A DNA stretch of 64,000 nucleotides from Microcystis aeruginosa FD4 (GCF_009792235.1 NZ_CP046973.1:4340001-4404000); one strand, 5' to 3'. Positions 17,406 to 27,304 are shown, numbered from the stretch's first letter. The notes: generated by a model not told the origin, from the sequence alone. Translations and numbers: made by a program.

Positions 17406-18710
17406 ATGCTGGTTGTTCACAACGAAAAAATTCTCGATTTCATTAAATACCGCTACTCTCTAGGGGATATTCAGAGATTATCCGCGTTTTTGTCGGAAAA
17501 TCATGTCTTGAGATTTCCCCACCTAGAAAATGGCTTATTTCCAGCAGCATTAGTCAGTAATGAGACAGAATACACGGGATACGCCAATGTTTGGCTGAGA
17601 GATAACGTTTATCTGGCTTATTCTCATTATATTATCGGACAGACAGCGATCGCTGTCAAGAATATTCAGACTTTGATGAACTATTTTCAAAAGTTCCAAA
17701 GGCGTTTTATTAATATTATCCAAGGTCGGGTTAATCCTGAAAAGATCAGGGAACGTCCTCATATTCGTTTTGAGGGACGTACACTGACGGAAATTGACCA
17801 AGTTTGGCAACACGCACAAAATGATGCTCTTGGCTATTTTCTCTGGTTTTATTGTCGTTTAGCACGGGAAAAATATATTCAGCTTTCCCCCCATTGTCTG
17901 GAAACAATTGCCCTATTTCCTTTATATTTTCAAGGGATTAGTTATTGGCAGGATGAGGATAGCGGTCACTGGGAAGAAACCCGCAAAATAGAAGCATCTA
18001 GCATCGGGGTTGTGGTAGCGGGATTACGGGAATTAAAAAGGTTATTAATCGAGACAGAGATAAATCTCACAGTCGAAAATCGCAGGATTACACCGGCATT
18101 TTTAGCGGACTTAATTGAGATAGGAGAACAAGCTTTATACCAGATTTTACCAGCCGAGTGTCTTCTACCAGTACCGCAGGCGAGAAGTTATGATGCAGCC
18201 CTACTTTTTTTGATTTATCCCTTACAAGTGGTGGAGACAAATATCGCCGATCAAATTCTTAATAATGTTATCATTCACCTTCAGGGAGATTACGGTATTC
18301 GTCGCTATTTAGGTGATTCTTTTTGGTGTCGAGACTATCGCTTAATTCCCCCAGAAATCCGCACCACCGTATCGACGGAAAGGGAAAATTGGTTACAGGA
18401 ACAAGGGAGAGGATTAAATCTAGGCGAAGAAGCACAATGGTGTATTTTTGATCCGATTATTTCTGCCATTTTTGCCCTTAAATTCCAGAGTACAGGTCAG
18501 GAAAAATATCTTAACCTACAAACCCATTACTTCAATCGTTCTCTCGGACAAATTACAGGTAATGATTCCCCCGTTGGTGAGTTTAAATGTCCCGAATTAT
18601 ACTATCTAGAACAGGGAAAGTATATTCCTAATGATGCCACTCCTCTCCTTTGGACACAGGCTAATTTACAAATCGCATTAGAACTAATTAAGAAAAGTTT
18701 AAGCCAATAG
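17406..18710 (+). CDS. Glycoside hydrolase family 15-like protein
   Basis: The 434-residue protein resembles the (alpha/alpha)6 catalytic domain of GH15 enzymes and phosphorylase-kinase-like proteins: YANVWLRDNVYLAYSHY, QNDALGYFLWF, HWEETRKIEASSIG and GEFKCPELYY. Acidic residues in WLRDN and WEE are at positions where GH15 enzymes have substrate-binding and catalytic acids. No signal peptide is seen, so it should act in the cytoplasm, possibly on glycogen-type glucans. The ATG at 17406 is preferred over a TTG at 17400 because GGGG at 17392 is correctly spaced. Confidence 0.8.
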   Translation: MLVVHNEKILDFIKYRYSLGDIQRLSAFLSENHVLRFPHLENGLFPAALVSNETEYTGYANVWLRDNVYLAYSHYIIGQTAIAVKNIQTLMNYFQKFQRRFINIIQGRVNPEKIRERPHIRFEGRTLTEIDQVWQHAQNDALGYFLWFYCRLAREKYIQLSPHCLETIALFPLYFQGISYWQDEDSGHWEETRKIEASSIGVVVAGLRELKRLLIETEINLTVENRRITPAFLADLIEIGEQALYQILPAECLLPVPQARSYDAALLFLIYPLQVVETNIADQILNNVIIHLQGDYGIRRYLGDSFWCRDYRLIPPEIRTTVSTERENWLQEQGRGLNLGEEAQWCIFDPIISAIFALKFQSTGQEKYLNLQTHYFNRSLGQITGNDSPVGEFKCPELYYLEQGKYIPNDATPLLWTQANLQIALELIKKSLSQ

Positions 18711-18767
18711 TGTAATTCTATTTGACCAGATAAAATTACAACTATATATAAATTCAGGAGTTAAAAA

Positions 18768-20027
18768 ATGCCTAATAACAACAATCAACCCGATATCAAT
18801 AAAGCGATCGATGTGTGTATGGAGGAGTATAAAACCCTGAGAACACAAATTTTGCAAACCATACAAAATCGCACTAATGTTATTGTCTTCGGGGGGGGTC
18901 TAGTTTTGACTTTACTGGGAATTGGGATCAGTCCCATCGCTAATCTTCCCATCATGAAAGAGACAACAACTGTTACTAGAATACCCACAGATACAACTAC
19001 AATAGAAAAGAAAACAGGAAATACAATAAAACAGACAATATCTCATCCAAAAGCGGATAGTAATCACACAAATCAAGAAACAAATTCAACGTTAGTTATT
19101 AAAGAAAAAGACACAGCAACAGAAAAAATATCTCCACAAAACTTTTATGCTATTCCAATTGAACGACGAATTCCTTCAGCCATTATTCTAGGAATAATAG
19201 TTCCCGTTTCCTGTGGATTAATCATCTTTCTTGTCAAGGCAAGTAATCATCAGGTCGTTATAATTGGTAGATATATTGCCACTAATATTGAGCCTAAAAT
19301 CAATGATTTATACTTTAATAATTTACCCGGTGGTCAGAAGCCTATTGTTTGGGAAACCTATATGCAAACTTTACGATTTGGACCAGAAGAAGGTCATTGG
19401 GTTACGGTTGTTTTTGGTGGTATTGCATTAGTCGCAAATGTAGGTGGTATTTTTTCCCTATTCAACATATTAAATAATATGGTTTTTTTAACAATATTAT
19501 TAGTTCCTTTAGGAATATTTATATTTCTCTTATGGTGGGGATGGAAAACGAAAGAAAACATAGTCGAGTTAAGAGACGGTGAAGGAAGTTTAAGAAAAAT
19601 TTGGTACAAAAGAATTAACGCACAAAATAAAGAGGTGAAAAGTACACGAATATTTTGGAAGTCTAACTATAGAGTATGGGAAATGTATCAAATCAATGAT
19701 TTTAAAAATCTTCTTAATAAAATTCAAAATTACAGTAGAAATCCAGAATATAATCCATCCTTCGGTTTTGACTTAGACAATGGTGGAAGAAAACGCATTA
19801 ACAATATCCCAGAATTACTCGAATTATGTATAGATAATCCCAATAAATTTAAAGAACACATGGACAGAGGAGATTTTGAGCGTTGGCTGGATAATATAGA
19901 GATAAGAGAAACAGAACTAGCAAATATAGCTCAGGCAACTCGCGAGAAAACCTTCCCTAACGATAATGAGCGCCTACATTATTTTCTCAGAGAATGCTGT
20001 CTAGTCTTGATTGGGAGAAACCTTTAA
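18768..20027 (+). CDS. Membrane protein of unknown function
   Basis: I do not recognise a family. The 419-residue protein has a soluble helical N-terminus and a membrane segment at about 38-60. A Thr/Lys-rich polar stretch (65-120) follows, then a second helix near 132-152 and a hydrophobic pair near 208-260 (VVFGGIALVANVGGIF and ILLVPLGIFIFLLWWGW). The C-terminal half is a charged soluble domain. It is AT-rich compared with its neighbours, and starts 57 bp after the GH15-like gene behind TTCAGGAG, a good ribosome-binding site. Confidence 0.65.
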   Translation: MPNNNNQPDINKAIDVCMEEYKTLRTQILQTIQNRTNVIVFGGGLVLTLLGIGISPIANLPIMKETTTVTRIPTDTTTIEKKTGNTIKQTISHPKADSNHTNQETNSTLVIKEKDTATEKISPQNFYAIPIERRIPSAIILGIIVPVSCGLIIFLVKASNHQVVIIGRYIATNIEPKINDLYFNNLPGGQKPIVWETYMQTLRFGPEEGHWVTVVFGGIALVANVGGIFSLFNILNNMVFLTILLVPLGIFIFLLWWGWKTKENIVELRDGEGSLRKIWYKRINAQNKEVKSTRIFWKSNYRVWEMYQINDFKNLLNKIQNYSRNPEYNPSFGFDLDNGGRKRINNIPELLELCIDNPNKFKEHMDRGDFERWLDNIEIRETELANIAQATREKTFPNDNERLHYFLRECCLVLIGRNL

Positions 20028-20163
20028 TATTTCCTAACAAAAACTTGATTTGATCGCCAACTACCTACAAGATAAAGAAAGAGCGACTCAGGATAGATAA
20101 AACTAATGACCACAGCGACACAATTCTTAAGCATTTCTGCCTTGACAAAAGAGGATTATTATG

Positions 20164-20320
20164 GGTGCAGCTGAATTTTGTATAAATATCTATAGGACAT
20201 TTTGGGCGCACGCAGTGCGCCCCTACCATTGGCGCGATAATAAATATTATTGTAGGGGCGAATTGCCTTCGCCCTCTTTGAATAACTTCTGCTGCTCACC
20301 AATATGTGAGAGAAAGTCAC
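20164..20320 (+). repeat. Dispersed ~150-bp repeat, copy 2
   Basis: It matches 11761-11912 along its length, including the GGGCGCACGC-AGTGCGCCC and GGGGCGAATTGCCTTCGCCC palindromes and the CTTCTGCTGCTCACC tail. Confidence 0.75.
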
Positions 20321-20430
20321 TGACTTGAGCGAATGAGATAGGAATTTACAAGAGGGTAAAAATTAAAATCTTTCTAATTTCAAGCTACCAACGACCAGAG
20401 CTAATCACTGAAAACTGAAAACTGAAACCT

Positions 20431-20460
20431 GATAACTGATAACTGATAACTGATAACTGA
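20431..20460 (+). repeat. Heptanucleotide tandem repeat (GATAACT)4
   Basis: Four perfect GATAACT units plus GA end one base before the ATG of the RlmL-like gene, preceded by two CTGAAAA units. It occupies the position of the ribosome-binding site. It belongs to the short tandem heptamer type common in cyanobacterial intergenic DNA. Confidence 0.8.
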
Positions 20461-20461
20461 A

Positions 20462-21589
20462 ATGACTCGATCCTATTTTGCTACTACCGCTAGGGGACTA
20501 GAAGAAATTGCCGCTAGGGAATTAGAATTCCTGGGGGCCAAAGAAGTGAAACCAGTATTCACGGGAGTCCATTTTCAGGGGGATATCTCCCTACTCTATC
20601 GAGTCAATCTTTGGTCAAGAATTATTTTTCGGGTTTTGGTTCCCATTGCCGAAATTCCCTGTGGGGATGGGAAGGAACTGTATGATGGCATTCAAGCCAT
20701 TGATTGGCGCGATTATCTCAGCAGTGAGGAAACTTTAGCGGTACAATGTACGGGAACGAATGATCGCCTCAATCACACCCATTACACCGCTTTAAGCATC
20801 AAAAACGCTATTATCGACCAACAGCGTCAACAGGGCAATCCCCGTTCCTTTGTGGATACAGAAAACCCCGACCTGCAAATTAACGCTCATATCGAGAAAA
20901 ATCGCTGTGTGCTTAGTTTAGATAGTTCTGGCCACAGTTTGCATCGTCGCGGGTATCATCGGGCCATGGGAGTCGCACCTCTGAAAGAAAGTCTCGCCGC
21001 TGCTTTGGTAGAATTATCGGCATGGCAGGATGATATGGCACTTTTAGACCCTTTCTGTGGTTCGGGAACCATTGTCATCGAAGCGACCTTAAAAGCTTTA
21101 AATATTGCCCCCGGTTTATCCCGTTCCCAGTTCGGATTTCAGAAATGGCCAGACTATCAACCGGATTTATGGCAATCTTTGCTTCAGGAAGCTAAAGAAA
21201 AACAAAAATTTCAGCTAAATGCGCCAATTTATGCTAGTGATGCCGATTATGAGGTTTTGCATCAGGCCGAGGATAATGCCTATTTTTGTCAAGTGCAGGA
21301 CTATATTAATTTTAGCTTGCAAAGCATCACCGACTTAGAACCGACGAGCGATCGAGGGATTATTCTCTGTAATCCCCCTTACGGCAAAAGATTGGGCAAT
21401 ACCGAAGAATTAGGGGCCTTATATAAATCCTTCGGTGATGTCTTAAAACAGAGGTTTAAGGGTTGGACAGCCTATATTTTATCGGGAAACAAAGAACTGA
21501 CTAAACAAATCGGTCTGCGTTCTTCCCGTCGCACTCCCTTGTATAACGGTTCTTTGCCCTGTACCCTCTTAAAATACGAATTGTATTAA
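20462..21589 (+). CDS. THUMP-domain RNA guanine-N2 methyltransferase, RlmL N-terminal-type
   Basis: This is a predicted SAM-dependent 23S rRNA methyltransferase. The 375-residue protein has an N-terminal THUMP RNA-binding domain (about 45-155) and a Rossmann methyltransferase domain with LLDPFCGSGTIVIEA near 190-205 and catalytic NPPYGKRLG near 305. It corresponds to the RlmL half of E. coli RlmKL and to Bacillus YpsC. It ends immediately next to the convergent mdh gene. Confidence 0.9.
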   Translation: MTRSYFATTARGLEEIAARELEFLGAKEVKPVFTGVHFQGDISLLYRVNLWSRIIFRVLVPIAEIPCGDGKELYDGIQAIDWRDYLSSEETLAVQCTGTNDRLNHTHYTALSIKNAIIDQQRQQGNPRSFVDTENPDLQINAHIEKNRCVLSLDSSGHSLHRRGYHRAMGVAPLKESLAAALVELSAWQDDMALLDPFCGSGTIVIEATLKALNIAPGLSRSQFGFQKWPDYQPDLWQSLLQEAKEKQKFQLNAPIYASDADYEVLHQAEDNAYFCQVQDYINFSLQSITDLEPTSDRGIILCNPPYGKRLGNTEELGALYKSFGDVLKQRFKGWTAYILSGNKELTKQIGLRSSRRTPLYNGSLPCTLLKYELY

Positions 21590-22567
21590 CTACATCAAAA
21601 CCTTGAGACTGTCAAGAGCTAAATGAACATTTTGACGAACTGAGGCAGCAGAAGTGTGTAGATCCAGACGTTCAGCATCGGTCAAACGCACTTCCAGAAT
21701 ACTTTCCACCCCCCGACATCCTAAGCGACAGGGAACCCCCAGATAGACATCCTGTAGGCCGTATTCACCCTTAAGATAGGCTGCCGCCGGCAGTAAACGG
21801 GATTGATTTCTCAATATCGTCTCGACCATTATACAGGCAGAGGAAGCGGGGGCGTAATAAGCGCCGCCAGTTTGCAGTAATTTGACGATTTCAGCCCCAC
21901 CGTTGCGAGTTCTCTCCACTAGACGATTAATCGTCATCTCGTCCATTAATTCGGTAATCGGCACACCACTGACGGTACAGTAACGGGGTAGGGGCAACAT
22001 TAAATCACCGTGACCACCCAAGACCATAGCATGAACGTCGGCGGTACTAACCCCCAATTCCATGGCGATAAAGGTTTGTAAACGGGAAGAATCGAGGACT
22101 CCCGCCATTCCCATCACTCTTTGGGGGGGTAAACCCGTCGCTTGCCAGACTAGATAGGTCATCACATCAAGGGGATTGGTGATGACGATAAAAATGGCTC
22201 CGGTCGAATACTTGAGGCATTTAGTGGCGGACTCGACGACGATTTTAGCATTGACATTCATGAGATCATCGCGACTCATGCCCGGTTTTCTGGCTAATCC
22301 AGCCGTAATCACGACAATATCCGAGCCTGCCGTGTCTTCATAGTTATTAGTGCCGATAATCTCGCTGTCGTGCAGTTCTATGCCCTGGGCTTCCATCAAA
22401 TCTAGGGCAATACCCTGGGGTAAACCATTGACTATATCGAGGAGAACCACATCGGCGAGGTTTTTTTCGGCGATGCGTTGGGCCAGGGTGCGTCCGACGT
22501 TACCGGCACCAATAACCGAGACTCGGGGCGATTGACAGGGGAGGGGTGTATCGTAGAAGTCAACCAT
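21590..22567 (-). CDS. mdh: Malate dehydrogenase
   Basis: The enzyme interconverts malate and oxaloacetate with NAD(H). The 325-residue protein has the Rossmann GAGNVG motif, and the substrate loop ITAGLARKPGMSRDDL whose Arg-Lys-Pro pattern marks malate rather than lactate dehydrogenase. The catalytic His is in MVLGGHGDLM. It belongs to the LDH-like type-3 MDH class found in cyanobacteria and precedes nothing downstream on its strand. ndhO lies 26 bp upstream. Confidence 0.94.
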   Translation of the reverse strand: MVDFYDTPLPCQSPRVSVIGAGNVGRTLAQRIAEKNLADVVLLDIVNGLPQGIALDLMEAQGIELHDSEIIGTNNYEDTAGSDIVVITAGLARKPGMSRDDLMNVNAKIVVESATKCLKYSTGAIFIVITNPLDVMTYLVWQATGLPPQRVMGMAGVLDSSRLQTFIAMELGVSTADVHAMVLGGHGDLMLPLPRYCTVSGVPITELMDEMTINRLVERTRNGGAEIVKLLQTGGAYYAPASSACIMVETILRNQSRLLPAAAYLKGEYGLQDVYLGVPCRLGCRGVESILEVRLTDAERLDLHTSAASVRQNVHLALDSLKVLM

Positions 22568-22593
22568 GATTTATGGATGAGGCAATATCCTCA

Positions 22594-22809
22594 TCAGGCG
22601 GGTTCCAGTTGTTCGAGCTTTAGCCACACACTGGGGGTAGGAACATAGAATTTAATCAAAGCATAATCATCTTTTATATCCAAGACTTCTGCTGTCGAGT
22701 TGAACATATAACTGGGTAAACGGCGATCGCTGGCTAGGGCTTCGAGGCTATTTTCTAGGTTTCCCGTCACCACGCGGACTAAAGCTCCTTTCTTAATTGT
22801 AGCTGCCAT
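22594..22809 (-). CDS. ndhO: NAD(P)H-quinone oxidoreductase subunit O
   Basis: This small cyanobacterial/plastid-specific peripheral subunit of the NDH-1 complex at the thylakoid membrane works in cyclic electron flow and respiration. The 71-residue protein shows the family pattern KKGALVRVV, LPSYMF and EVLDIKDDYALIKFYVPTPS. It is encoded directly upstream of mdh and may be co-transcribed. Confidence 0.93.
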   Translation of the reverse strand: MAATIKKGALVRVVTGNLENSLEALASDRRLPSYMFNSTAEVLDIKDDYALIKFYVPTPSVWLKLEQLEPA

Positions 22810-22880
22810 GTTTTTCTCGTTAAATTTGCTTGGGGGTTTCTTCCATAAATTGTTACATATTCGGGCGGGCCTCTGACAAG

Positions 22881-22970
22881 AGGGTGTGGGGTGTGGGGTG
22901 TGGGGTGTGGGGTGTGGGGAAGTGGGGTGTGGGGAAGTGGGGTGTGGGGTGTGGGGTGTGGGGTGTGGGG
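22881..22970 (+). repeat. G-rich GGGTGTG tandem array
   Basis: About twelve 7-bp units (GGGTGTG, with two GGGAAGT variants) make a strongly strand-asymmetric G-rich tract that could form G-quadruplexes. Short relatives occur at 12249-12264. It lies upstream of ndhO. Confidence 0.85.
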
Positions 22971-23106
22971 AGATAGGGGAATTTCAACTAATACCCCAAA
23001 ACCCTAAAACCCCAACTCCCTAAAACCCCAACTCTCAACTCCTGAATACTGTCTCGGAGTCTCCTGAATACTGACTCCACCGACAAACTTTTTCAGTAAA
23101 TCCTAA

Positions 23107-25758
23107 TTAAAACTCAACCCTTTGACCATAACTTAACAGACTTTGTAGGGTGGCGAGGCGATTTTCCCAGACCTGTATTTGATAGGCAGATAAATCTTTT
23201 TGTCTGGATATCACAGATTTAAATTGATAGCTAAATCGCTTTAAAGCATTTTGAGTTAAAGTCAAATTACGAGGGCTGGGATTATTAGCTAATTGTTCTA
23301 ATAGATTAGCCATTTCGTCCACTTCTTGCCCCCAAGTTTTTAAGGTTCCCTCCTCCATTGCTAATAAATTATTCGTGATTAAAAAACTCCACTCTTGACG
23401 CAAGGAATTAAACCGCGCTGCTGCCGTTTTGAAGGGTTGCCGGTGGGGTAAAGGTTCGGCTTTTTTCGTAATTATCGATCCCTGAATGCGATTAAGAATT
23501 GTTTGCAGGTTGGGATTGAGATTTTCTGTGGCAAAAAGAGCGAATCCCGAAGTGGGAAGATTGCGAATAAATTGTAGTTGATCGATGGTGACTTGATCGG
23601 GTACTTTTAACAGACGGATACCGGGTATAATCAGAGCATTTCCTGCAATTTGGCGATCAAATAAAGACTGGGTTTTCTCTTCTAAAGTCCCTGTATCGAG
23701 AGCATAAGTCATTAAAAATATCAGATCTATCCATTGATTTTGTCCCCACTCCTCCCAGTTTTGTTGAATACGATATAACCGTTCTTTTTGTTCTAGGGGA
23801 AACACCGCCGCCGACATTTTTAAGTGGGGGCGAATCTGTTTTAAGCGAGTAGAAACCTGCGAGACAAAAGTATCAACCTGACGGATTTTAAAGCTAGTCC
23901 ATTGTTCCCATAAAGCACCCCGGGGATTTAAAGTAATTGGATCAACTCCCGTCATTTGTTTAAATAACCAACGGCTGGATTTACCATAACCATAGGTTTG
24001 ATTAGAATCTTGACTCTGGAAAGGATAGCGAATATAATCTAACTGCAAGCCATCCACATCATAATTCCTGACAATCTCCTCGTAAAGAGATAAAAGATAG
24101 TTCTGTAGGTCGGGATTAGCAGGATCAAAAAAGGCTTTTTTCGTGCCTTGACTGTAATCAAAAGAACCACCACTTTTATTAGTTGCCCCCCAATCGGGAT
24201 TACGGGATAAAACTGGACCGAGATAATCTAATGGTTGCTCTAATACTTTATTATGAGCTTGATTAGCCGCCGCAAAAACCCACACCCAGGCGTGGATTTC
24301 CATATTGCGTTCATGGGCTAATTTAACGGCAACTTTTAGGGGATCCCAACCTCTGGTTAAAGGGTTTTGTTCGGGGGCAACTTGACTGGGATAAATAGTA
24401 TAACTAGCATTAACTGTCTCGAAAAAGACCACATTAATACCCGCTGCCGCCATGCGATCAAATACTCTGGCTAAATCGTCCTCGTTTTTAGCTTCTACGA
24501 TCGTGCCTCTATCTAACCACATTGCCCGTATTTCTGGCTGGGCAAATTGTCGATTAGTGGGATAATTATCCCAAAGACTTCGCCGCGCTTGTAACCAAAA
24601 TTCCCGCGCTTGGGTATAGGAACCCTGGGCAATTAAATTCCGAAAATTATTTAAGGTTCCTTGGGCATTTTCTAGGACTAAACGGAATCGTCTAGCTGTA
24701 TCTGAGGTGGGGGAATTTTTCCCACGATTATGAAATGCTTGTGCTAAGGATTTATCAGTATTGGATATATTACTATTACTTGCCTCTGAAGCTAAGAGAG
24801 TCGCCCCATAACGCCCGATTAATCCCTGCAATTCCGCCGTCATCTGGCTAATTTGTTGAGGAGTTAGACTTGCTCTGGGGGGAATTGCCTCGGTATTCGG
24901 ACTTAATCTCGCCGTTTCACTGGGGGGATTTTCTGAAATCTGCGGGAGAGGGCGACGGGGTGCGATCGCAACGCGCTCGCTACGCGAGATCGCTGTTGGG
25001 GTATTATTAATATTATTAACTATTGTTGAGTTTCCTTGACAATAGGGCGCAATTGTGCTAGGAGAAGAACTGCGATTAATGCCGTAGCGTTGCAGGGCGG
25101 TTTCTAGCCAAGCACTATCGAGGGCGAGATTAGCGACGGCATCGCTGCCCCAGCGCCAACCGAGAAAGATCGAGTTATTATTGAGGACAACGGCGGGGGG
25201 ATTGTTGCGCGCCCCCCAGACGGCGACGGTTTGGCTATTAACTCCCGTGGGGATAACCACACCACCGAGGAGACTGCTGGCTAAAGGTTTTTGGTTTTTC
25301 AGTTCACCCAAATTAGTCGGCCGCAGGGTGTAAGCTTGGGAGTGGGGATAGGCCCAGTAAGCCCCAAATAGCGATCGCAGTTGATTACGCACAGCAGGTT
25401 CTGAAAGATTCCCCGCCGGACCGGTGACAATAATTTTACCACCGCGATTCAGCCAACGACTCAAGACACCAGCTTGTAAACCGGAAATAGTCTCGACGTT
25501 GGGGATGATGAGAACGCTAATTTTATTTAAATCCTTGTCGCTTTGCCACTGATTACTCTGGAGAATGCAGTAATTAACCCCGACATTTTGCAAACGCTCA
25601 GTGATAGCTGTCCATTGATTGGCATTTTCTTGACTTTTTAACACTGCCACCGGTGTCGCTAAAACTGGGATCGGCAGCAAGACACCCACACAGGACAAGA
25701 GGCAGGTAATTAGAGGCTTGTTAAAAAGATGATCAAGATGGAAGGACGATCCCAGCAC
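23107..25758 (-). CDS. Secreted GHL10-type (DUF187) glycoside hydrolase-like protein
   Basis: An 883-residue exported protein. An N-terminal hydrophobic segment (about 12-35) acts as signal peptide or anchor. A Rossmann/ThuA-like region follows (about 35-235), then a Pro/Ser-rich linker and a TIM-barrel domain (about 400-750). The barrel carries family-10-like landmarks: IRAMWLDRG, MAAAGINVVFFETVN, HERNMEIHAWVWVFA, VDGLQLDYIRYPF and WIDLIFLMTYAL. Members are thought to act on cell-surface glycans; the substrate is unknown. The C-terminal 110 residues are helical. A short palindromic repeat sits in frame at 24962-24993. Confidence 0.85.
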   Translation of the reverse strand: MLGSSFHLDHLFNKPLITCLLSCVGVLLPIPVLATPVAVLKSQENANQWTAITERLQNVGVNYCILQSNQWQSDKDLNKISVLIIPNVETISGLQAGVLSRWLNRGGKIIVTGPAGNLSEPAVRNQLRSLFGAYWAYPHSQAYTLRPTNLGELKNQKPLASSLLGGVVIPTGVNSQTVAVWGARNNPPAVVLNNNSIFLGWRWGSDAVANLALDSAWLETALQRYGINRSSSPSTIAPYCQGNSTIVNNINNTPTAISRSERVAIAPRRPLPQISENPPSETARLSPNTEAIPPRASLTPQQISQMTAELQGLIGRYGATLLASEASNSNISNTDKSLAQAFHNRGKNSPTSDTARRFRLVLENAQGTLNNFRNLIAQGSYTQAREFWLQARRSLWDNYPTNRQFAQPEIRAMWLDRGTIVEAKNEDDLARVFDRMAAAGINVVFFETVNASYTIYPSQVAPEQNPLTRGWDPLKVAVKLAHERNMEIHAWVWVFAAANQAHNKVLEQPLDYLGPVLSRNPDWGATNKSGGSFDYSQGTKKAFFDPANPDLQNYLLSLYEEIVRNYDVDGLQLDYIRYPFQSQDSNQTYGYGKSSRWLFKQMTGVDPITLNPRGALWEQWTSFKIRQVDTFVSQVSTRLKQIRPHLKMSAAVFPLEQKERLYRIQQNWEEWGQNQWIDLIFLMTYALDTGTLEEKTQSLFDRQIAGNALIIPGIRLLKVPDQVTIDQLQFIRNLPTSGFALFATENLNPNLQTILNRIQGSIITKKAEPLPHRQPFKTAAARFNSLRQEWSFLITNNLLAMEEGTLKTWGQEVDEMANLLEQLANNPSPRNLTLTQNALKRFSYQFKSVISRQKDLSAYQIQVWENRLATLQSLLSYGQRVEF
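24962..24993. repeat. Palindromic HIP1-containing repeat inside a coding region
   Basis: GCGATCGCAACGCGCTCGCT is followed by ACGCGAGATCGC. Nested GCGATCGC and GCGCTCGC/GCGAG units give an imperfect palindrome. It is translated in frame as part of ISRSERVAIA in the linker of the GHL10-type protein, where insertion would be tolerated. Confidence 0.6.
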
Positions 25759-25954
25759 TTTTTTTTCTCTTAATTTTTTTGGTTAACTCTTCCTGATTTT
25801 ACCCAACTTAGCCAAAAAAGAGTATCTTTGGGAACAAAAATTGCGTCTTAGTCGTCGGCAACGGGGTTTTAGGGTATTGGGGTTTTAGGGTTTTAGTTGA
25901 AATTCCCCACCTCCCCATTCCCCCACTTCCCTATTCCCCCACTCCCCCATCTCC

Positions 25955-27304
25955 CTACAACTGTAAACACAATTGCCGAAAGTGATCGCCGCGATGTTCA
26001 AAACTTTGGTATTGGTCAAAACTGGCGCAAGCGGGCGATAATAACACCACTTTAGCCTCTTTTGCCGGTCCTAGTTCAGCCGCGCGTTGAACTGCCCTGT
26101 CCATCGTCTCTACACATTCATAATCTTGATAACCTGCTGACTGTAAACGATGGGCAAAATCGGCGGCAGCGTCACCAATAAGCAGCACAGTGGCGACTTT
26201 TGCCTTAATTTCAGCGATCCAAGCCCGATCATCCCCTGCTTTCGCTTCTCCCCCCGCGATTAAAATCGCCGGACTGGGGACGGATTGTAAGCCCACTGCA
26301 GCGGCATCGTAGTTAGTTGCTTTACTATCATTAATAAAGTCTAGGCCTTTATAGGTACAAATATACTCTAGGCGATGGACAACCCCAGGGAAAGTGGCGA
26401 TCGCTTCGGTAATGGCTTTTTTCTCGATTCCTGCCAATCTAGCGGCGGCCACAGCCATAAGCAAATTCTGCTGATTGTGACTACCCACCATTTTCAGGAG
26501 ATTAACCGGGGCAATTAATTCCCCAAAAGCCACGATCCAGTTATCTTGCAGATAAACACCACGACTAGGATCGCCCAAAAGCGCCTCTTTCCCCTGCACA
26601 GAAGTCCAATAAGCTTGTTGCCATTGACTAACACCAATTTGACGCAGATAGGGATCATCACCGTTGAGGATTTGGCGATCGCTTCTTTGCAGTAAAGAGG
26701 CTTTAATCTGATAATAATTTTCCAGGGTTTGATGACGACTGAGGTGATCGGGGGTAAAAGTTGTCCAGATGCCGATTTTGGGCGATAAATCCCGACTAGA
26801 CTCGATCTGATAACTACTAATCTCCGCAATAATCCAATCGTATTTATCGGCTTTTAAAGCCAATTCACAGGCAGCATAGCCGATATTACCGCAGGAAGGA
26901 GCATTTAACCCCGCTTTTTGAAAAATAGCGGCACAGAGGGCGGTGGTGGTGGTTTTACCGTTAGTTCCCGTAATACCCAACCAAGGGGAAGATTGCAGAT
27001 AACGCCAAGCTAATTCTAATTCTCCGATCGTATCGATGCCTTTTTCTCTGGCAGTAATTAAAATCGGGGCATCCCAAGGCACGCCAGGGCTAACCACGAT
27101 CAGATTAGGCAAGTCCGAAGCCTCTAGACTGAGATTTTGACCAAGATTGACAATAATTCCTTCCCTTTCCAGATTGGTTTTGATTGCTTGTAAACTGGGA
27201 GAATCAGAGCGATCGCTTAATGTCACCTGCCAACCATCCCGTTTTAAGCATCTTGCCGCTGCTATTCCCGATCTTCCCAATCCAATAATCGCCGCTTTCG
27301 CCAT
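25955..27304 (-). CDS. murD: UDP-N-acetylmuramoylalanine--D-glutamate ligase MurD
   Basis: MurD adds D-Glu to UDP-MurNAc-L-Ala in peptidoglycan synthesis in the cytoplasm. The 449-residue protein has an N-terminal UDP-binding fold (IIGLGRSGIAAA), the ATP-binding GITGTNGKTTTTAL at about 112-125, the carbamoyl-lysine/Mg region, and a C-terminal ligase domain with FINDSKATNYDA and LLSPACASFDQY. Length and motifs are complete. Confidence 0.95.
   Translation of the reverse strand: MAKAAIIGLGRSGIAAARCLKRDGWQVTLSDRSDSPSLQAIKTNLEREGIIVNLGQNLSLEASDLPNLIVVSPGVPWDAPILITAREKGIDTIGELELAWRYLQSSPWLGITGTNGKTTTTALCAAIFQKAGLNAPSCGNIGYAACELALKADKYDWIIAEISSYQIESSRDLSPKIGIWTTFTPDHLSRHQTLENYYQIKASLLQRSDRQILNGDDPYLRQIGVSQWQQAYWTSVQGKEALLGDPSRGVYLQDNWIVAFGELIAPVNLLKMVGSHNQQNLLMAVAAARLAGIEKKAITEAIATFPGVVHRLEYICTYKGLDFINDSKATNYDAAAVGLQSVPSPAILIAGGEAKAGDDRAWIAEIKAKVATVLLIGDAAADFAHRLQSAGYQDYECVETMDRAVQRAAELGPAKEAKVVLLSPACASFDQYQSFEHRGDHFRQLCLQL

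Larger units (their letters stand above)
20028..20461. other. Repeat-bearing gap upstream of the RlmL-like gene
   Basis: It contains copy 2 of the ~150-bp dispersed repeat (20164-20320) and a GATAACT heptad array (20431-20460). No gene is seen. Confidence 0.65.

Noticed and set aside
22881..22970. Coding minisatellite
   Set aside because: The G-rich heptad array has no sensible reading frame in any phase and lies between genes.
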